Below the pieces are notes generated by a model. That model was not told the origin of the DNA and searched no databases. It saw only the letters and a program-made list of their open reading frames with translations. A stretch of 64,000 nucleotides of DNA from Moringa oleifera (Eukaryota > Streptophyta > Magnoliopsida > Brassicales > Moringaceae), in assembly GCA_021397835.1 (NCBI GenBank), contig JAJFZO010000575.1:3043001-3107000 (forward strand), given 5' to 3'. A program made the translations under genes and the position numbers. Shown here one piece after another: positions 13,004 through 26,500 of this stretch (positions are counted from its first letter, which is position 1; each line of letters opens with the position of its first letter).

Positions 13004-15913
13004 TTAAGTGCCATCTGCAACAAATTTTTCTTGTTCAGCAACAACCATAAGCATCTCAAGACGCTTGTCAAATAGTAGGGCGCTCTCATCTCTCTTATCG
13101 AGCTCCGCAGCTTCAATTTCAAGCCATTTCTCTCGCAAATCATCAAGAAGATTTCCTTGGTCTGTATTCATTATAGCCCCTGGAGCACTTGGCACAGTTG
13201 TCCGAAGCGAGGAATCTCCAGATGGTGGAGGCAGTGTCAAAAGCATAGCTCGGAACTCGCGGGTCTCAGCAAATATCTCAAAGTTACAAGCTATAGTATC
13301 TAGGCAGTACTCCCGGACCTTCAAAACACCATACCTACACATGCAAGTTCACAGAATAAGTCGAGCCCAATCCCATTAGATTACTGAATCCAACTTCAAA
13401 AAGCTAAATTTCAGAAAAAAAAAAATTTATCTGAAATCCACTGGGAGCTTCAAGTAAGTTGAAAATATAAAATTAAATAACATATTTGAGAAGAAGATAG
13501 ATAAACAGGAGCAGTATACATGTCTGACAATATCAACCAATGGCATAATTCTGCAGGTGAGACCAGTTCCAGGTGTGGCATCAATATGTCAGCCACAGTG
13601 CGCTTAAGAGGAAACAACAGGTATCTAGAAGCAGCATCAAACATTTCCTCTGCCTGCTCAACCAATAAAATGGGAATTAGGAAACTATATTAATCTCTAA
13701 GAACTGTGCTCATTCACAAATAAGATACCTGATCTGGGTCAATATCTTTCAAACCATCAGTGTACCTGAACCGAAAACAAAGCGAAAGTTTAGTCCCACA
13801 ACATGATCTCATATGGGAGACAGAGGCAGTGGAAAAAAGGAAACACCATAAACCTTCATATATGATAGTCACAACAGTAAAAACACGGTTTATTAGGGAA
13901 TTAAGTAGTATAAAGAATTAGGCAAAAGCATATAGGAAAACTGGCTTATTCAACAACACAATCTCTGACTCCAAACACCATAGATAATGCTAATACTAGG
14001 GTCAATGACAGTGTAACCAGGGGACCTGTTGAAGAAATTAGCAAAATATCCAATAATTATTTCTAATTAAGTTTAGCCCATGGTAAACAAAGGACACTTA
14101 CATATACTCAATCATTTTCTCAAATGCCTCCACGCTCAAACCATGTTCTTCAATACACGGAAGGGAATCACTATGTAACCCATGTTTTACTTCATGGAAC
14201 TCATTCATACGAGACAATCTAGCTTTGAAATACTCCGATCTCGAAGCTAAAACAACTTGGTGACAGTAAAAAATCCTCTGATCAACTTTCACACAAACAT
14301 CTGCAAGATCACCCATTGAGTCACTAACTTTTACCGCTCCAATATATGATGTTAAGTTATCAACACCATTATCTAGCATGGGTCTCGTGTTGGACTTGGC
14401 AAGGGAAATTTGAAGGAGTCGACGCAAAGCAGCAGGAAGGCGGTCTTCCTCAGGAAGAGACAGGCTCTGTAAGATGAACCGCTTCTGAGAATTGTCAACG
14501 TCTCTCAGGGCCTTGTATTCTGCAAACTTTTGGTGAATCAGTTCTTTCTCAAGAATCCTTTGTAATGATTCACATTTGCACTTTTTGCAGATTCTCACAA
14601 GATCTTCCATATCATCCACTGCAATCTCTAGCCGGTCAGAATAGAAGAAGTGGATGAGGCTGAAAAGAGCAGGATATGTCAACTTATAATTTGAAAGTCT
14701 GACTTCCCTGCGGTCTCTCCAATCAGCCTCAAACTTCTCCTTAAAAAACTGTGACCGAGCACTCAGGATCACTCTGTGAGCTTCTATAGGTCTACTTTGC
14801 GCAAAAAATGTGAAATCTGATGGGAAATGGTTGGAATTGGATGCCCCACTGAGTGAAAGACCTACTTTGAGGGAAAATATGTGCCACAATGAGCAGTTTA
14901 TACTGAAACTAATGAAGCACAATTTGTGCTAATTCAGATTCCCTTCAAGACTCAATTAAGTCAATAATTTGGTACTATTTATGTGATCAAAACCATTAAA
15001 AAAAAAGGTCTGAAAGTGAAACATATAAGCAGTGCAGATTTTCAAATGCTAAGAATATATCATAAAAATAAAAAGGTCCCATGCCACAGGCAGGTGATAT
15101 ATCCGTCACATATCTCCCTTATAGTAAGAGAAGACAAACTTCAAACAAACTACTCCATGCTGGTATCTTTAACTCAATACTGAGATTAACCAAGAAATCA
15201 ACTCAACCATCCTTCTACTGTATCCTAACTAGTGAATCTAGCTAACCCCCTCAAAACAATACAATTAGCCTGTGAATTTAATCCAACACATTAACCCCAT
15301 GCTCAAAATATACAGAGGATACCAACTTCAGACCTCAAGCTCAGAGAAATTCATAATATATTGTTCCAAATACATACAATTTCAGTTATAGATAGCTTGA
15401 GTATAAGAATAAAAACCAACGCGTACCTGGAACCTGAAAGTTATCATCTGCGGGCTCCAAATAAGTCCTGTTACTGCCACAGCCCAAGAAAGTGTCTCTC
15501 AAGGCAGCCTGCAAGGCGCCGAGAGGTGGCGGACGAGCCTCGAACGCCTTCAGGAGCTTCCTGACCTTGAGATTGAGGGCAGCGTAGTGGCACCTGTCGC
15601 CGTCAAAGGTATGCTCGGAGCATATGGCTCCGCTCTCGAGCAGCATCCGCGCGGCGTCCAGGTGACCCGCGAGACAGGCATAGTATAGGGCCACCGAGTC
15701 CCACTGGTCCCGCGCGTTCACGTTGACGCCCGATTCCAGAAGGTAGCGCAGGCGGTCCACGTCTCCAGCGCGGGAAGCCTCGAAAACGTCACCGTTGGGG
15801 ACCTTCTTAAGTGGGACGGATGACGCGAAATCAGAGGGTTCAAGGTCGATGTCGTCGAGGTCCGTGTCGATGGTCCACGTCGGCCTCTTCGGGGACAATG
15901 TGTTCGACATCAC
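13004..15913 (-). CDS. Ankyrin-repeat protein with two BTB/POZ domains (At2g04740-like)
   Basis: Spliced coding region of 583 residues on the minus strand. Exons in transcript order: 15913-15427, 14864-14102, 13765-13729, 13653-13520, 13334-13004. All junctions are in phase. Exon 1 encodes ankyrin repeats (about residues 40-130; [20 protein letters not shown], then [21 protein letters not shown]). BTB domain 1 is at about 178-275 ([17 protein letters not shown]) and BTB domain 2 at about 345-460 ([18 protein letters not shown]). A conserved C-terminal helical part ends near [17 protein letters not shown] proteins of this kind are usually substrate adaptors of CUL3 ubiquitin ligases; the target here is unknown. 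The acceptor of exon 2 is the least certain junction (an AG at 14866-14865 keeps frame). Two adjacent start codons (MM) open the gene; the 5' part is GC-rich compared with its neighbours. Confidence 0.92.
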
Positions 15914-17090
15914 TTGCGCTTTGTTCTTCTCTCTGGGGCTTATGGGTCCGCTGAAAATCAGTGCAAGTACCGATCTTTACGAGTGAAAAGCGCATGCCGA
16001 GCTGCCGCTGGGGATTCAGGTCTCGGGCGCGTCTGCTGGAGGCTTTGAGCAAGCGCTGCTACCATTTTAGCTTATGACGGTCACGGATAGAGACCGAGCA
16101 TTGAGAGAGGAAACGGAAACGGGGACTCCATGGCCGGGGGGAAGATTTGGGAGTTTTATATTGAGTGGACCGACGGATCAAATTGTCCGAATGGTTAAGC
16201 CTTTTCTCCTTTATCTGTCTAAAAGGAAAAGAACATCATCGGATTTTCCCTTAACAGAAATTTACTTTGTGTTGTGTATTGATTTGTGACATAAATTGTA
16301 GGTTTTATAATATAAAATGTAAATCTTTATATAATATTTAAATGGTTTCTTGAAATGTTTAATGTTCATGGTATTTAAGTAATATTTTTTTATTATCATT
16401 AAATATCTTATCAATTTAATAAAAAATAAAAAGAAAGTTACACAATTTCATATGATCTATAAACACTATAATAATTGAAAATTTTTAGTTAATTTATTGA
16501 TTTTGTAACAATGATTATGTATTGTGAAAACATTTTTATTTAATTTTTGTTGATATTTATTACCACTATGTTAAAAGTAAATTTCCACATTTGTTATATA
16601 ATTTCTTTTTCTTTTTTTTTTCATTCTCTCTTTTTTTCACGCAATTGGCAAATTTTTTTTAAAAAAGATAAATTTAGAAAAATTTGATGATAATAAAAAT
16701 AACTAATAAAATTATTGATAAAATTAATTACATAAAAAACTTACATTTTATTTATTATTTAAATTAAATTTTATTTAAAAATTATATTTATTTAAAATTT
16801 ATATTTTTATTAAATTTTCAATGTGTATAATTTTTGTTAATAACAATGATATATTTTTACTTATTTAATTATCATAATATTTTTAAAAAATATTATTAAA
16901 ATAAAAAAATATTTTTTTTACTTTTACTCTTATTAAATATTAATATTTTAAATATTTTTATTAAGTTTGATGTAAAAAATAATATTTTATTTATTTTGAT
17001 AATATTTAAAAAATATATTTAAAGTAAAAAAATTACATGAAAAATATGATAAAATTATAAATGTTAAATAAATATAATTAACCCTAATTA
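15914..17090. other. BTB gene promoter and AT-rich intergenic DNA
   Basis: 15914-16200 is the GC-richer 5' flank of the ankyrin/BTB gene. 16290-17080 is extremely AT-rich, with long A/T runs and no open frame of interest. No RNA gene or recognisable transposable element end was seen. Confidence 0.6.
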
Positions 17091-19480
17091 ATGAAAGGCA
17101 GATTATTTGGAACTCGTTGCGTCGTGGATATAGACCTCTTGAGAAGATTCTTGATTGCCTTTGGACCCCGCGTCTTTTCTCGAGAAAATTACTGGGAGAG
17201 GCAGCAAGAGCAAGATAATTCATTAAGTAAAGAAGAGGAGGAGGAGGAGGTCGATGGTATTGTCATTGACTCATTGTTTGGGATGCAAGTTAAATAAGTT
17301 ACAGGTGCATCGTCGTCGCTGCTCCACAGAATAGACACCATTTTTGGGCCTTTCTTCTGAATCGTCATTTCTCTGTTTCACCTAATCCCTGCTTGTCTCT
17401 ATACGTCAAAAAGCAAATTCTAGAGTTTGTCGCTTTCACTGTTACTTTGTGAGTGTCCACTCATTTCAAGCTTACGTGCGCTTCTGTTGAATGTCCTCTA
17501 CTCAATATGGAGGCAGGTATTAGTAGAAACTTGAAATTCTTTTGTTTGTTGGATTAGCTTGAAGAACTGCTAAGATGCTTGCAGCTCTGTCGTATCTTAT
17601 GTTTCCAAAATCCCTTCCCTTTTCCCCAGTTATATAGATTTTGCACTGTTTAGGAAGGTTTTTCTTTGCTACAATTGCATCGGCTTCTTATTATTTGGTT
17701 ATATAATCTGTGCGTATACATGTATAGTTGCTGAAGTTACAAAATGCTTGAGCTTTGTTGATCAAGAGGGCATGCCTATTTCATCTTCCATGTTGTTGAT
17801 CAAGAGAGCATGCTCATAGCATTTCCCATTTTGTTGATCAAGAGAGCATTCCCATTTCATTTCCCATTTTGTTGATCAAGATAGCATTCTCATATCATTT
17901 CCCATTTTATTGATCAAGATAGCATGCCCATTTCATTTCCCATTTTGTTGATCAAGAGAGCTTGCCCATTTCATTTCCCATTTTGCCAATTCAGTGGCAT
18001 GAGGGAGAGTCCCTTACAAAGTAGAAACCGAAGTTTATTTAGGTAGCACTGCAGTTTGTGAGGTTCAGAAGGTTTATAACCTCAGGGAAGTTCAAGCTTT
18101 TCTATGTGCTGTTCAAGGACAAGAAGTGGACAACTCTTGGAAGAGCAAGGAAGACTTTCAAAAGTTTTATCAGGACAATCTTCATTTTGTCAAAAGGAAT
18201 TGAGAAAGCATCAGAAAAACTCATATGGAATTATTTGCTGAATAGATTTTTGGTTTCCCTGAATGATTGGATCTCTTTTGAAGAAACCAAACCCAATCAT
18301 ACAGGGAAAGGGGAAAAAAAAAGACTAAACATAAATAGTTCCATAGGGTCTTTCTAATGCTTTTGTATTCCTATTGATAAAATGAAGGCAGTGAATAGTG
18401 ATCAAGATTGTCCCAATAATACTTTTAAAACTCTTCAAGGAAAATGAAGGAAGCAGAGTACAGAGCTGCTAGCTAGAAAAAGAAAAATTGCATCACTGAA
18501 GAAAAAAGTTTCCTTAATGATGCTACAGATCAAAGTATGGTGAAGAGGCTGAAACATGTCGAAAAGTGCACAGTTGGATTAATATCAGTGTTTCTAATCC
18601 CTTGAAGAAACTAAGCTCAAATGATGTTAGAAGAAATGGCAATGGTGGTTCGGTTTCTTATCAAGAAACAATAAACCGACTGCCAATTTGAAATCACGTG
18701 CAGTTAAGTCTAAGGAGTATATTGTTGCTGGGTGTAAACTCAAGAAGGTTACTTCTCATGAACCCGTAGAAAAAAAATATATGGAAAGTTTCATGAATGA
18801 TGCTATGAATAGAACAAGTGTACAATAGGGTTAATGTTGATGCTTCTACACATAAATTGGAGAGAAGTTCTCGTGGAAAAGATTTTGGTCCCTTGAAGAA
18901 ATAGAATATAACTGATGTTGTCCTTTGTTCTAACATCAGTTATATTAAGTTTCTTCAAACGATCAAAATATTTTATATGACATCTCCCTTTTAATTTGTT
19001 TTTGCAGAAGCGTCAAACGTTAACCCCAATTGTATCCTTTTTCCACCCATTTTGGCTTCTTAAACTGCTGTTCTATCAATAGCATCATTCATGAAACTTC
19101 CATATTTTTCTCTGGTAGTACATCTGGAGTAACTTTCTTGAGTTTACTCACACTAATAACCTGCAGTTTAGACTTAACTACATGCGATCTCGAGTTCATA
19201 GATCATGTATTGTTTCTTGATGATAACTTGTCTTCATCAAATTTTAAGAACTGGTGAGACTTTAAAAAAAAAAAAAACAAAATCTCTTCTGTCCTTTGTT
19301 CTGGCATAAATATATTCAGTTTTTTTAGAGTACCAAAATCTTTTCTATGGAGTCTCCTTTCCAGTTTATCTGTAGAAACATCAATATTATCTTACTACAA
19401 GATTTTTCAACCTGATCCTCATCATAGCTCGATCCATAGCATCGTTCATGGAGCTTTCCACAATAGTGTCAAGAAAGAAG
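17091..19480. pseudogene. Broken gene relic with repeated module in both orientations
   Basis: No intact long frame, but coding-like fragments exist. A start-like short exon ATGGAGGCAG followed by GT lies near 17510. Around 18070-18210 one plus frame reads LREVQAFLCAVQGQEVDN and continues, interrupted by stops. From about 18470 a module of roughly 200-240 bases recurs: two copies in plus orientation (about 18480-18640 and 18690-18935) and two in minus orientation (about 18935-19255 and 19270-19470). Shared blocks include the sense of SFMNDAM, a block GTTAAGTCTAA, and CCTTGAAGAAA followed by AACTGATGT. I do not recognise the family. The scattered stops and the inversion argue for a decayed gene; exact ends are uncertain. 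Confidence 0.5.
17757..17984. repeat. 38-bp minisatellite, six tandem copies
   Basis: Six head-to-tail units of exactly 38 bases begin at 17757, 17795, 17833, 17871, 17909 and 17947. Each starts (G/A)TTGATCAAGA and ends in a TTCC-ATTTT-type block; unit 1 is the most diverged, and units 3-6 differ from each other at only a few positions. The unit length is not a multiple of three, so this is not a protein repeat. It lies in the probable intron or leader of the relic described for 18000-19480. Confidence 0.96.
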
Positions 19481-20483
19481 CCAGGTAACCACCAATTGCC
19501 AGCCTGTAGATGGTGCAATCCGACCTACAAGGAAGATTAGCAGAGCTTGAGGAGTAAGTGAGTAGCCAGCCAGAAAGGAAAGATGGGTCCATTACTAGCA
19601 GGACAAAGCTTTAAGCACAGCTACTCATATACGGCTTCTTCAACCTTTGGCTCCTCTAATTGCGAAAGATGGTAGACTCTTGCAGGAAGAACCTCACAGA
19701 CTGCTCAGCTGCCTGGACACTTCATCTGTAAATTTCATTATGATTCACGATGATAGCTTCTAAGAAACTAGATGTGCTCTTCTGATATTATAAATACTCA
19801 GATATGCTGTGGGTGAATTTAAGATTTTTATTAAATTAATATTTTCCTGTTTAAATTATTGCTGACTTAAGTATTATAGTGATTTTATGAGAACCAGGCT
19901 CATCTTTTGCCGTGAAAATTACCTTTCACGGTTGCTAACCTACCATAGAAGAACTCTCACTCTCTAAATACGTTGGTACTGTTTATTCTCTACCATTTTT
20001 GACAGCAACACAACCCATTAAAGGTCCTAAATTGAAATCGACATGAACAATGGGACTCTAATAATGCAATTATTTAAACGGAAGAAATTAATAATACTTT
20101 TTCCTTTTCATGGCAATGCTCTTGAACAAGCTCTCGTTTGCCAGCTTGGTTTGGTGACCTGAAGCGAAAACAGATAGAAGATTTAAAAAAAAAAATTGAT
20201 CCTGAAAGCAACTTAAAATTTAACACAGCAAGCAAACATGGCAGCAGTACCCTGATCAGCAATTTTAATTTAACTGTGTAGATTGTATAAAAGTTCAAAA
20301 ATTTACAATTTATCCACCTACAACATTTTGGAAACAACACTCTCTCAGACTTGGTCCTTCCCTTTTGGGAACAACAAAGGCAATTTTTAACTTTTAACAT
20401 TTCTTCTCCAGAGGGGCAACAGGCCACTACTTGGATCTCTCATATACAATTTGGATCTTACTTTTTCAAGCTGGCAGGTGGTG
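19481..20483. other. Intergenic, 3' flank of the TBC gene
   Basis: No family-like frame seen. The right part is probably the 3' untranslated region of the minus-strand TBC gene. Confidence 0.5.
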
Positions 20484-23400
20484 CTATTTGTCACCTGTTT
20501 TCAGGGAGTTCAGTCTTTTCAGTCTCTCATCAAGCTCAGCCATCACTGCTGGTTCCTGCTTCTTCCTTTGCTTTGATATAGTGTTTGTTGTCATGGAGCC
20601 GATTTTATCGAATGCCACCTGCAGGATTAGTTGAAAAAATAAAACAAAAACGGGCAGGCTTCAATTAGATTTCGTTCAATGAATTACAGAAGTCCTCTTT
20701 CCCTGACTTAATAATTTATCCAACAAAAAGTAGGAAAAACATTTTATTTCAAAAAGAGAAACCCGCAACCAACCAGGCAAGGCAAGAAAAGGGAAGTTGG
20801 ATGTAAAAAAAAAAAACTCAGAAGTGAGAAACAATGAGAGAATAGCCTTACAGTCAATAAATCATCTGGGTCAAAGAGATGATGAGTTGTTCTTTGTAGT
20901 ATGTTAATTACATCTCCCACCTGTTGGGTCAGGAGCAACTCCTCCTCCTTCATCTGCAATCACAAATCAAAACCCAAATCACCTCTGGCTTAACAATCTG
21001 ATTGGAAAAACTTATCAACTTGACTAAGCAAACATCAGCGATATAAAGAGGCTAATGGCAACAACATTGGCACCTTAAATATGGCCAAAGCTACATGAAA
21101 AAGAACCTTGGCACCCTCGTAGAAAAGAACATCCCACACTCGCAAAGTAGTCTGGAGTATGCGTCCCACAGACAGGAATAGTGTCAGTAAGAAAAGCAAT
21201 CTCAAACAATTCAATGTCTTCAACAGAGGGAAAGAGATAATCAATGTTGTTCTAACCTCTGAAGGCAAGCTCTTCGAGAAGAGGCATAGAAACCACTCGG
21301 TGGCAACAAGGGAGACATCGAAACCCAATGCTTCCAAATGAGCAGCAATCCTGCATTTATACTTTCTTGACTTTATATAAGATAACAATAAGAAAACAGT
21401 AGAGAGAGCAGTTAAGTCGGCAACAGAAGAAGAACCTTGGACAGTTTTTAACAAGCAAATCTTTGAAAACTCTTTGCTCAACATGGCAACCTGACAAGTT
21501 ATTTGTGTAGCAGTCATTGACTAGAACATTTTCCAGAAGAACAGCAAGCATCCAGAAAGCATCTTCCTCCGTTTTCATCACGAGCAATAGCAATGCTGCA
21601 ACATAATTTAAGCCCTGTGCAAAGAATCCAGGTGAAGCATTTCTCACATGGCAACAAAATCACTGTAGCTTTTGGCTCTTCTTGGCATCAACTATTATGA
21701 TGCCTGGCAAAGCAAGAAGGATAAAAGAATATGGAGTTGTGCAACACAGATATAAAAAATTATCATTTTGCTTGCTAAGACACATTTATGCCCATACTAG
21801 TTATGTGACCAAAGGTTTGGACCTAAATCATTAAGATATTTCCAGGAGAAAATGACTCTACCTGACAATAACCAACATCAGAATCACGAAAAGAGTACCC
21901 AACAAGCACTCTTCGAAGAGCAGCATGACCCTCTGGAGTGTCCAGCCAGGGGTGACCAGGGAAGGTTCGCGGTAGGTCCTGCATGTAAACATCAAGAACA
22001 GAATAAAACATCGCAAATTATTTCAACAGAAATATGAATGAAGTCCAGCATTACCACCTTATAATGCAAAGTTTAGATTTAGTACTGAGAAAACTGAATT
22101 ACCTAATTTGAACACCAGACAAGTACATGAAGTTACTTAACAAAGCAGGGATAAACAGATGTATGGAGACTGTTAACTCCTTGATGACTCTTCCTTTTCC
22201 CAATTCAGAGTTCAAGAAGGCATACCAATGCTTTGGGCAAGATATATCTAAAGATGAGAAAAATAGGCCCCAAGTATATAGAGAAAAAATCATTTCCTTA
22301 TATTAGCAATGACACAAAATTAGTAGCGTATTCTAGCTTCCATTTTGGCTATTTCCTTTTCACATCGCCCCCCACCTCCACCTGCCTCCCAAAAAAGTTC
22401 ACCTTCCTGCCCCAACAGAATTAATTATCCCCATATGGGATTAAAAGTTTGTCTGTATCTAGGCTGTCCCAAAATTACTGGCAAATCAGAAAGGCTGATA
22501 CGCAATTAATTATCCCTACATAAAGTACTTGGATTTATACTTCACTGACTAGCTAATTTTGAATTAATGAGGGGAGGCAAAGGACAGCAATATTGAAAAG
22601 CAAGAACAGATTACAACACTGATCATCTATCTGCTCTGATACAATGCACAGCACTTTTAAAGGAAAATTTCTTTCTCCCAGAATGGATGACCTAGGAGTG
22701 CTCTGATCTGATCTTTCGAAAGTTCATTAAGAAATCATAAAAATAAACGTAACCATGAAAAGAGTGAAGATAAAACCTTATAAGTTCTTCTGGATAAATG
22801 TTCTTGGTCAATCAGAAAGAGTGTGTTCTATAACATGACAATAGGGAAACCCAAAACAAAAAAAAAAAAAAAAAAAGTGAAAATTATGCTAGTCAATTTG
22901 TTCCTGCTGGAAGTGGCACAAAACTAAATTCACTCAATCATACCAACAAGACCAGACAATCCATCTAAAGCACGATGGACAGCTAACTCCATGCCGACAA
23001 TCAAATCCCACACCCAATTAGCCAATCTGAAAAATGGAAGCAATCATCATTCTCAATACCCCAAAAGAAAGATTGACTTACATGATCAATCTGCTTCGTA
23101 GCCGACGTCACTTTGCCTTCTACGGCCTTCGTTAAGTCACTGTAATAGCTCTCAGGCACGGTGGACTTCTTCTTGGCGGCACCTGAAAGCGAAAACCAGA
23201 CCTTAGGCCTAAGCACAGGCGGTATCCCCTTCCTGATCAGCCTCTTCAATGTGATGGCATTCGCTAAATTTGACAATTTGAGGGAAGATTTAAGGGCAAT
23301 TCCCTCGGATATCGAAGAAATCTGTGGCTGCAAATACCAGTTTGCGCCTTTGCTAGCCTCAAGCGCCCACCAAACTCGGCCTTGTTGCCTCACCTTCTCC

Positions 23401-23573
23401 CTGACCTCATTCAACACGTTGACATCATCCACATTGCCCTCTACTGTAAACCCATAAAGGTCCTGGAATTTGACCACGATATTTGCCCTCCTGGCATGGA
23501 TGCTCGGCCTCAATATAGGGATTTGGGATTGCAACTCTAAGGCAAGGTCCCTTTTGCTTTGCGTCCCATACAT
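20484..23573 (-). CDS. TBC-domain Rab GTPase-activating protein
   Basis: Spliced coding region of 398 residues, minus strand. Exons in transcript order: 23573-23082, 21978-21862, 21614-21436, 21350-21257, 21151-21074, 20953-20852, 20618-20484. All are GT-AG and in phase. The TBC domain (about 115-345) accelerates GTP hydrolysis by Rab GTPases in membrane trafficking using two catalytic fingers, and both are intact: the arginine finger IxxDxxR is I162-D165-R168 and the glutamine finger YxQ is Y201-C202-Q203. Further TBC hallmarks are [13 protein letters not shown] before the fingers and [11 protein letters not shown] and [11 protein letters not shown] after them. The N-terminal 110 residues are plant-typical for this subgroup ([17 protein letters not shown]). 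The C-terminus is a short charged helix. Intron 1 is about 1.1 kb and splits the arginine-finger motif. The Rab target cannot be told from sequence. Confidence 0.95.
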
Positions 23574-26500
23574 TTTGTTTGAAGTTACTGCTATAGATCA
23601 AGAGAGAACAAGATAGAGATAGATGGATTTGTCTGGAGGATGCAAGGGCCCTGTCAAATGAGGAAAGCTGACGAGCCTGAAACCATGAAAGGGTCAATTT
23701 TTTGAACCTTGACACTACGGTTTGCTTGAAATGGGCACTTAAGGATATTATAAAAGAAGAATTGCAATTTGCAAGCGAAAAGAGTATTATCTCATCAGAG
23801 AAATATTTACATTCTTTACGGCCATAGTCGTCCTTCTTGTGCCATTAAAATAGCTCAGAAATTCTAATAAATCAAACAAATGAAAAATATAAAAAAAAAT
23901 TTCCCCCTTTCAGATAGGCTCTTGAAAACAAAGAAATGAAGCCTTCAAGAACTTAAACCCAGAAAAGGGAAAGTAATTTAGAAAATCAACGAGAAAATGA
24001 GAGGCAAAACCCAGATAATGGATCCCACTCCTAATGAAAATTACAGGGAGAGAAACAAGATAACAAAACCAACCAAAGACAAAAAGTTCTCAAAATAGAG
24101 TGAACCTTCTTATTTTCCAACAAAAAGGAGATAGAGAAGGGGGAATATAAGGGTATAAAAACCGACTATCTTGGAAGAGAAGTTAAAAGCTTGAGGATGA
24201 TGGAGGACACAACGGAAACAAAAGGATGGGTGGCTTTAGGATGAACAACAAATGATAGGCTTGAATTGAAGTAGGGACGAAACTGAAAAATAATTGTGGT
24301 TTTTGGGTTTCCTTTGTAAATTTCTAAAGAAAAACTCTCATTTTTTAAAATCACTCATTAGCAACGTTGCAGAGTGGAAGTGGAGTGGATAGTTAAGGGA
24401 AACGTTGATGAGGAGATTAGACTTTGAAGACATTAAGAAAAATAAATAAATTATTACCATTAGCCGCCGGTTATTGCAGAAAAAATGGACAATTATTAAA
24501 TGACTAATATGCCCTTATATTAGCGTTCTCTCCCTTGTAAAATCAATTTATTATTTGAAAAATTAGCTGAAAAACCAAGATTAAATTTCTAAAGACATTC
24601 TATTATTATTTTATGAAGAAAGTTTTAATATAAAATAATCAGCGTGTATGAGTATGACAGGCTTCTTTACGCGAAATCTGTTTAAATTTCAGATTTTCTT
24701 GCATGTCTGTCTGTTTTCCATGAAGGGTATTTTCGTCACTCCAAGAGATTCTACGCGTTTTCCATCTTCTGGTTAAGTAGCCCTAGGGCATAAGAGTAAT
24801 TCAGAACATGGACCCACGCTCCGCCAAAGATGATTGCTTGAAGTCGTGGTGAGCTGGCGTCTATGGGGCCCACGAAAGCCCCTGGGAGCGCGAATGTGGA
24901 CGTTCTCACTTGTGAGCATGTCGAAAAACAGAGACAAGAGAAGGGTTAGACTAGTGCACACGTGTGACGGTTGCGTTTCGAGGGCCGGACGACAGTGGGA
25001 GAGAGACCAGAGTGGCTGTGTGGTCTTGCAGTTGCAGGCTGCAGCCCAGTTTTTGACGTTTTCTTACATCGGCCATGTGTACGGTTCTTGTGATCATGGG
25101 CCGGCATTCACCAGATTGTGGCCCAGGTGGGCCCCATCGTAACAACCTCCATCTGGTCCTATCTTTTATCGCATGAGATTTGATTGCATCCATGTTTGAG
25201 ATTGATTTGTGTATAAAAAGATGGATGTACAAATTCACAAATTATAAATTTATTTTATTTTTTTTACAAAAATAAGATTTATATATATATGATTATTTAT
25301 ATCACCCAATAAATGATTCAAAAAATAATTTTATGAAAATCTAAATTTTATATAATAAAAAAAAATCAATAAGTGTATAAGTGTTACCTACTCTTCTCAG
25401 GCTAAGCATTAATAAAGTAAAAATATCTGTCAAACAGGTCTGTTTGATTTAAATGTAGTGTGACCCACAAAAACTGGATCAGGTGACACGTGCACAACGT
25501 GTCTTAAACAGGTCCGGTGTTACTTTATTACAAAGACAAGAAGGGAGCGGAGAACTGTGAAGGCGAAGCCAAGCAAAAGCGCTGCTATCATAGCACCACT
25601 TCTCTCACTCTTTACTTTTTGTATTTTCATTTTATTTATTACATATATTAATTATATTTTAGATAATTTTTTCTAAAAAAGGCCATTAAACTTTTTATAC
25701 ACTGATTAGTGATTAATTTTTTAAAAAATTGGATTTATTTTTAAAAAATAAGATTTTATTAGGGAAGGATATCAGATATGTAAATATAGTGTATATCTAA
25801 ATTATTTGTTTTGTAATTATAAGATCCGAGAACATAAATGTTTACAGTAATGGGACCCAGATCATCTTAGTGGAATTATCAAGGAAGTCTCCTTGTTAAT
25901 AAGGTAAAAATTAAATATTTTAGAGATTTTACAAATTGTGGTATTTTACATTATAAATAAAAAATATTTAAATAATTTATTACATTAATATAAAAAAATA
26001 ATATATACTATATTAAATTATTATGTATTTTTTATTTCTTTATAAAATCAGTAGATGAATTATCAAGATTTTGTTCTTTAATTAAATCTTTTTAATTCTG
26101 GTAAAATATCTGAACAATTTTTTATTATTAACCACTGAAACTTGTAAATTAATATTGGAACTATATCATACATATTGTCGGACATGATGCATCTCACCTT
26201 TCATGAATTAAAATCGAGACGTGATGAACTGTATGCATGAGGAGCATATATTAATTTGACCCATATGATCTTACATTAAATTAATATAATGACCATCTTT
26301 TTATTTATTAAAAAATAGAATAAGGTACGTGACTCCACGACCCCTGTGACATTTTTAAATTGCTCCCATAACACATGCTTAATCGTTATCATTAAAACCC
26401 ATTACATTTTTAATTTCCATATAGATTATAATTAATTATAATAAAAGTCATGAAAAATTAAAGACATGAAAAATTAACGCATGATTTTTTTTCATGTGAT

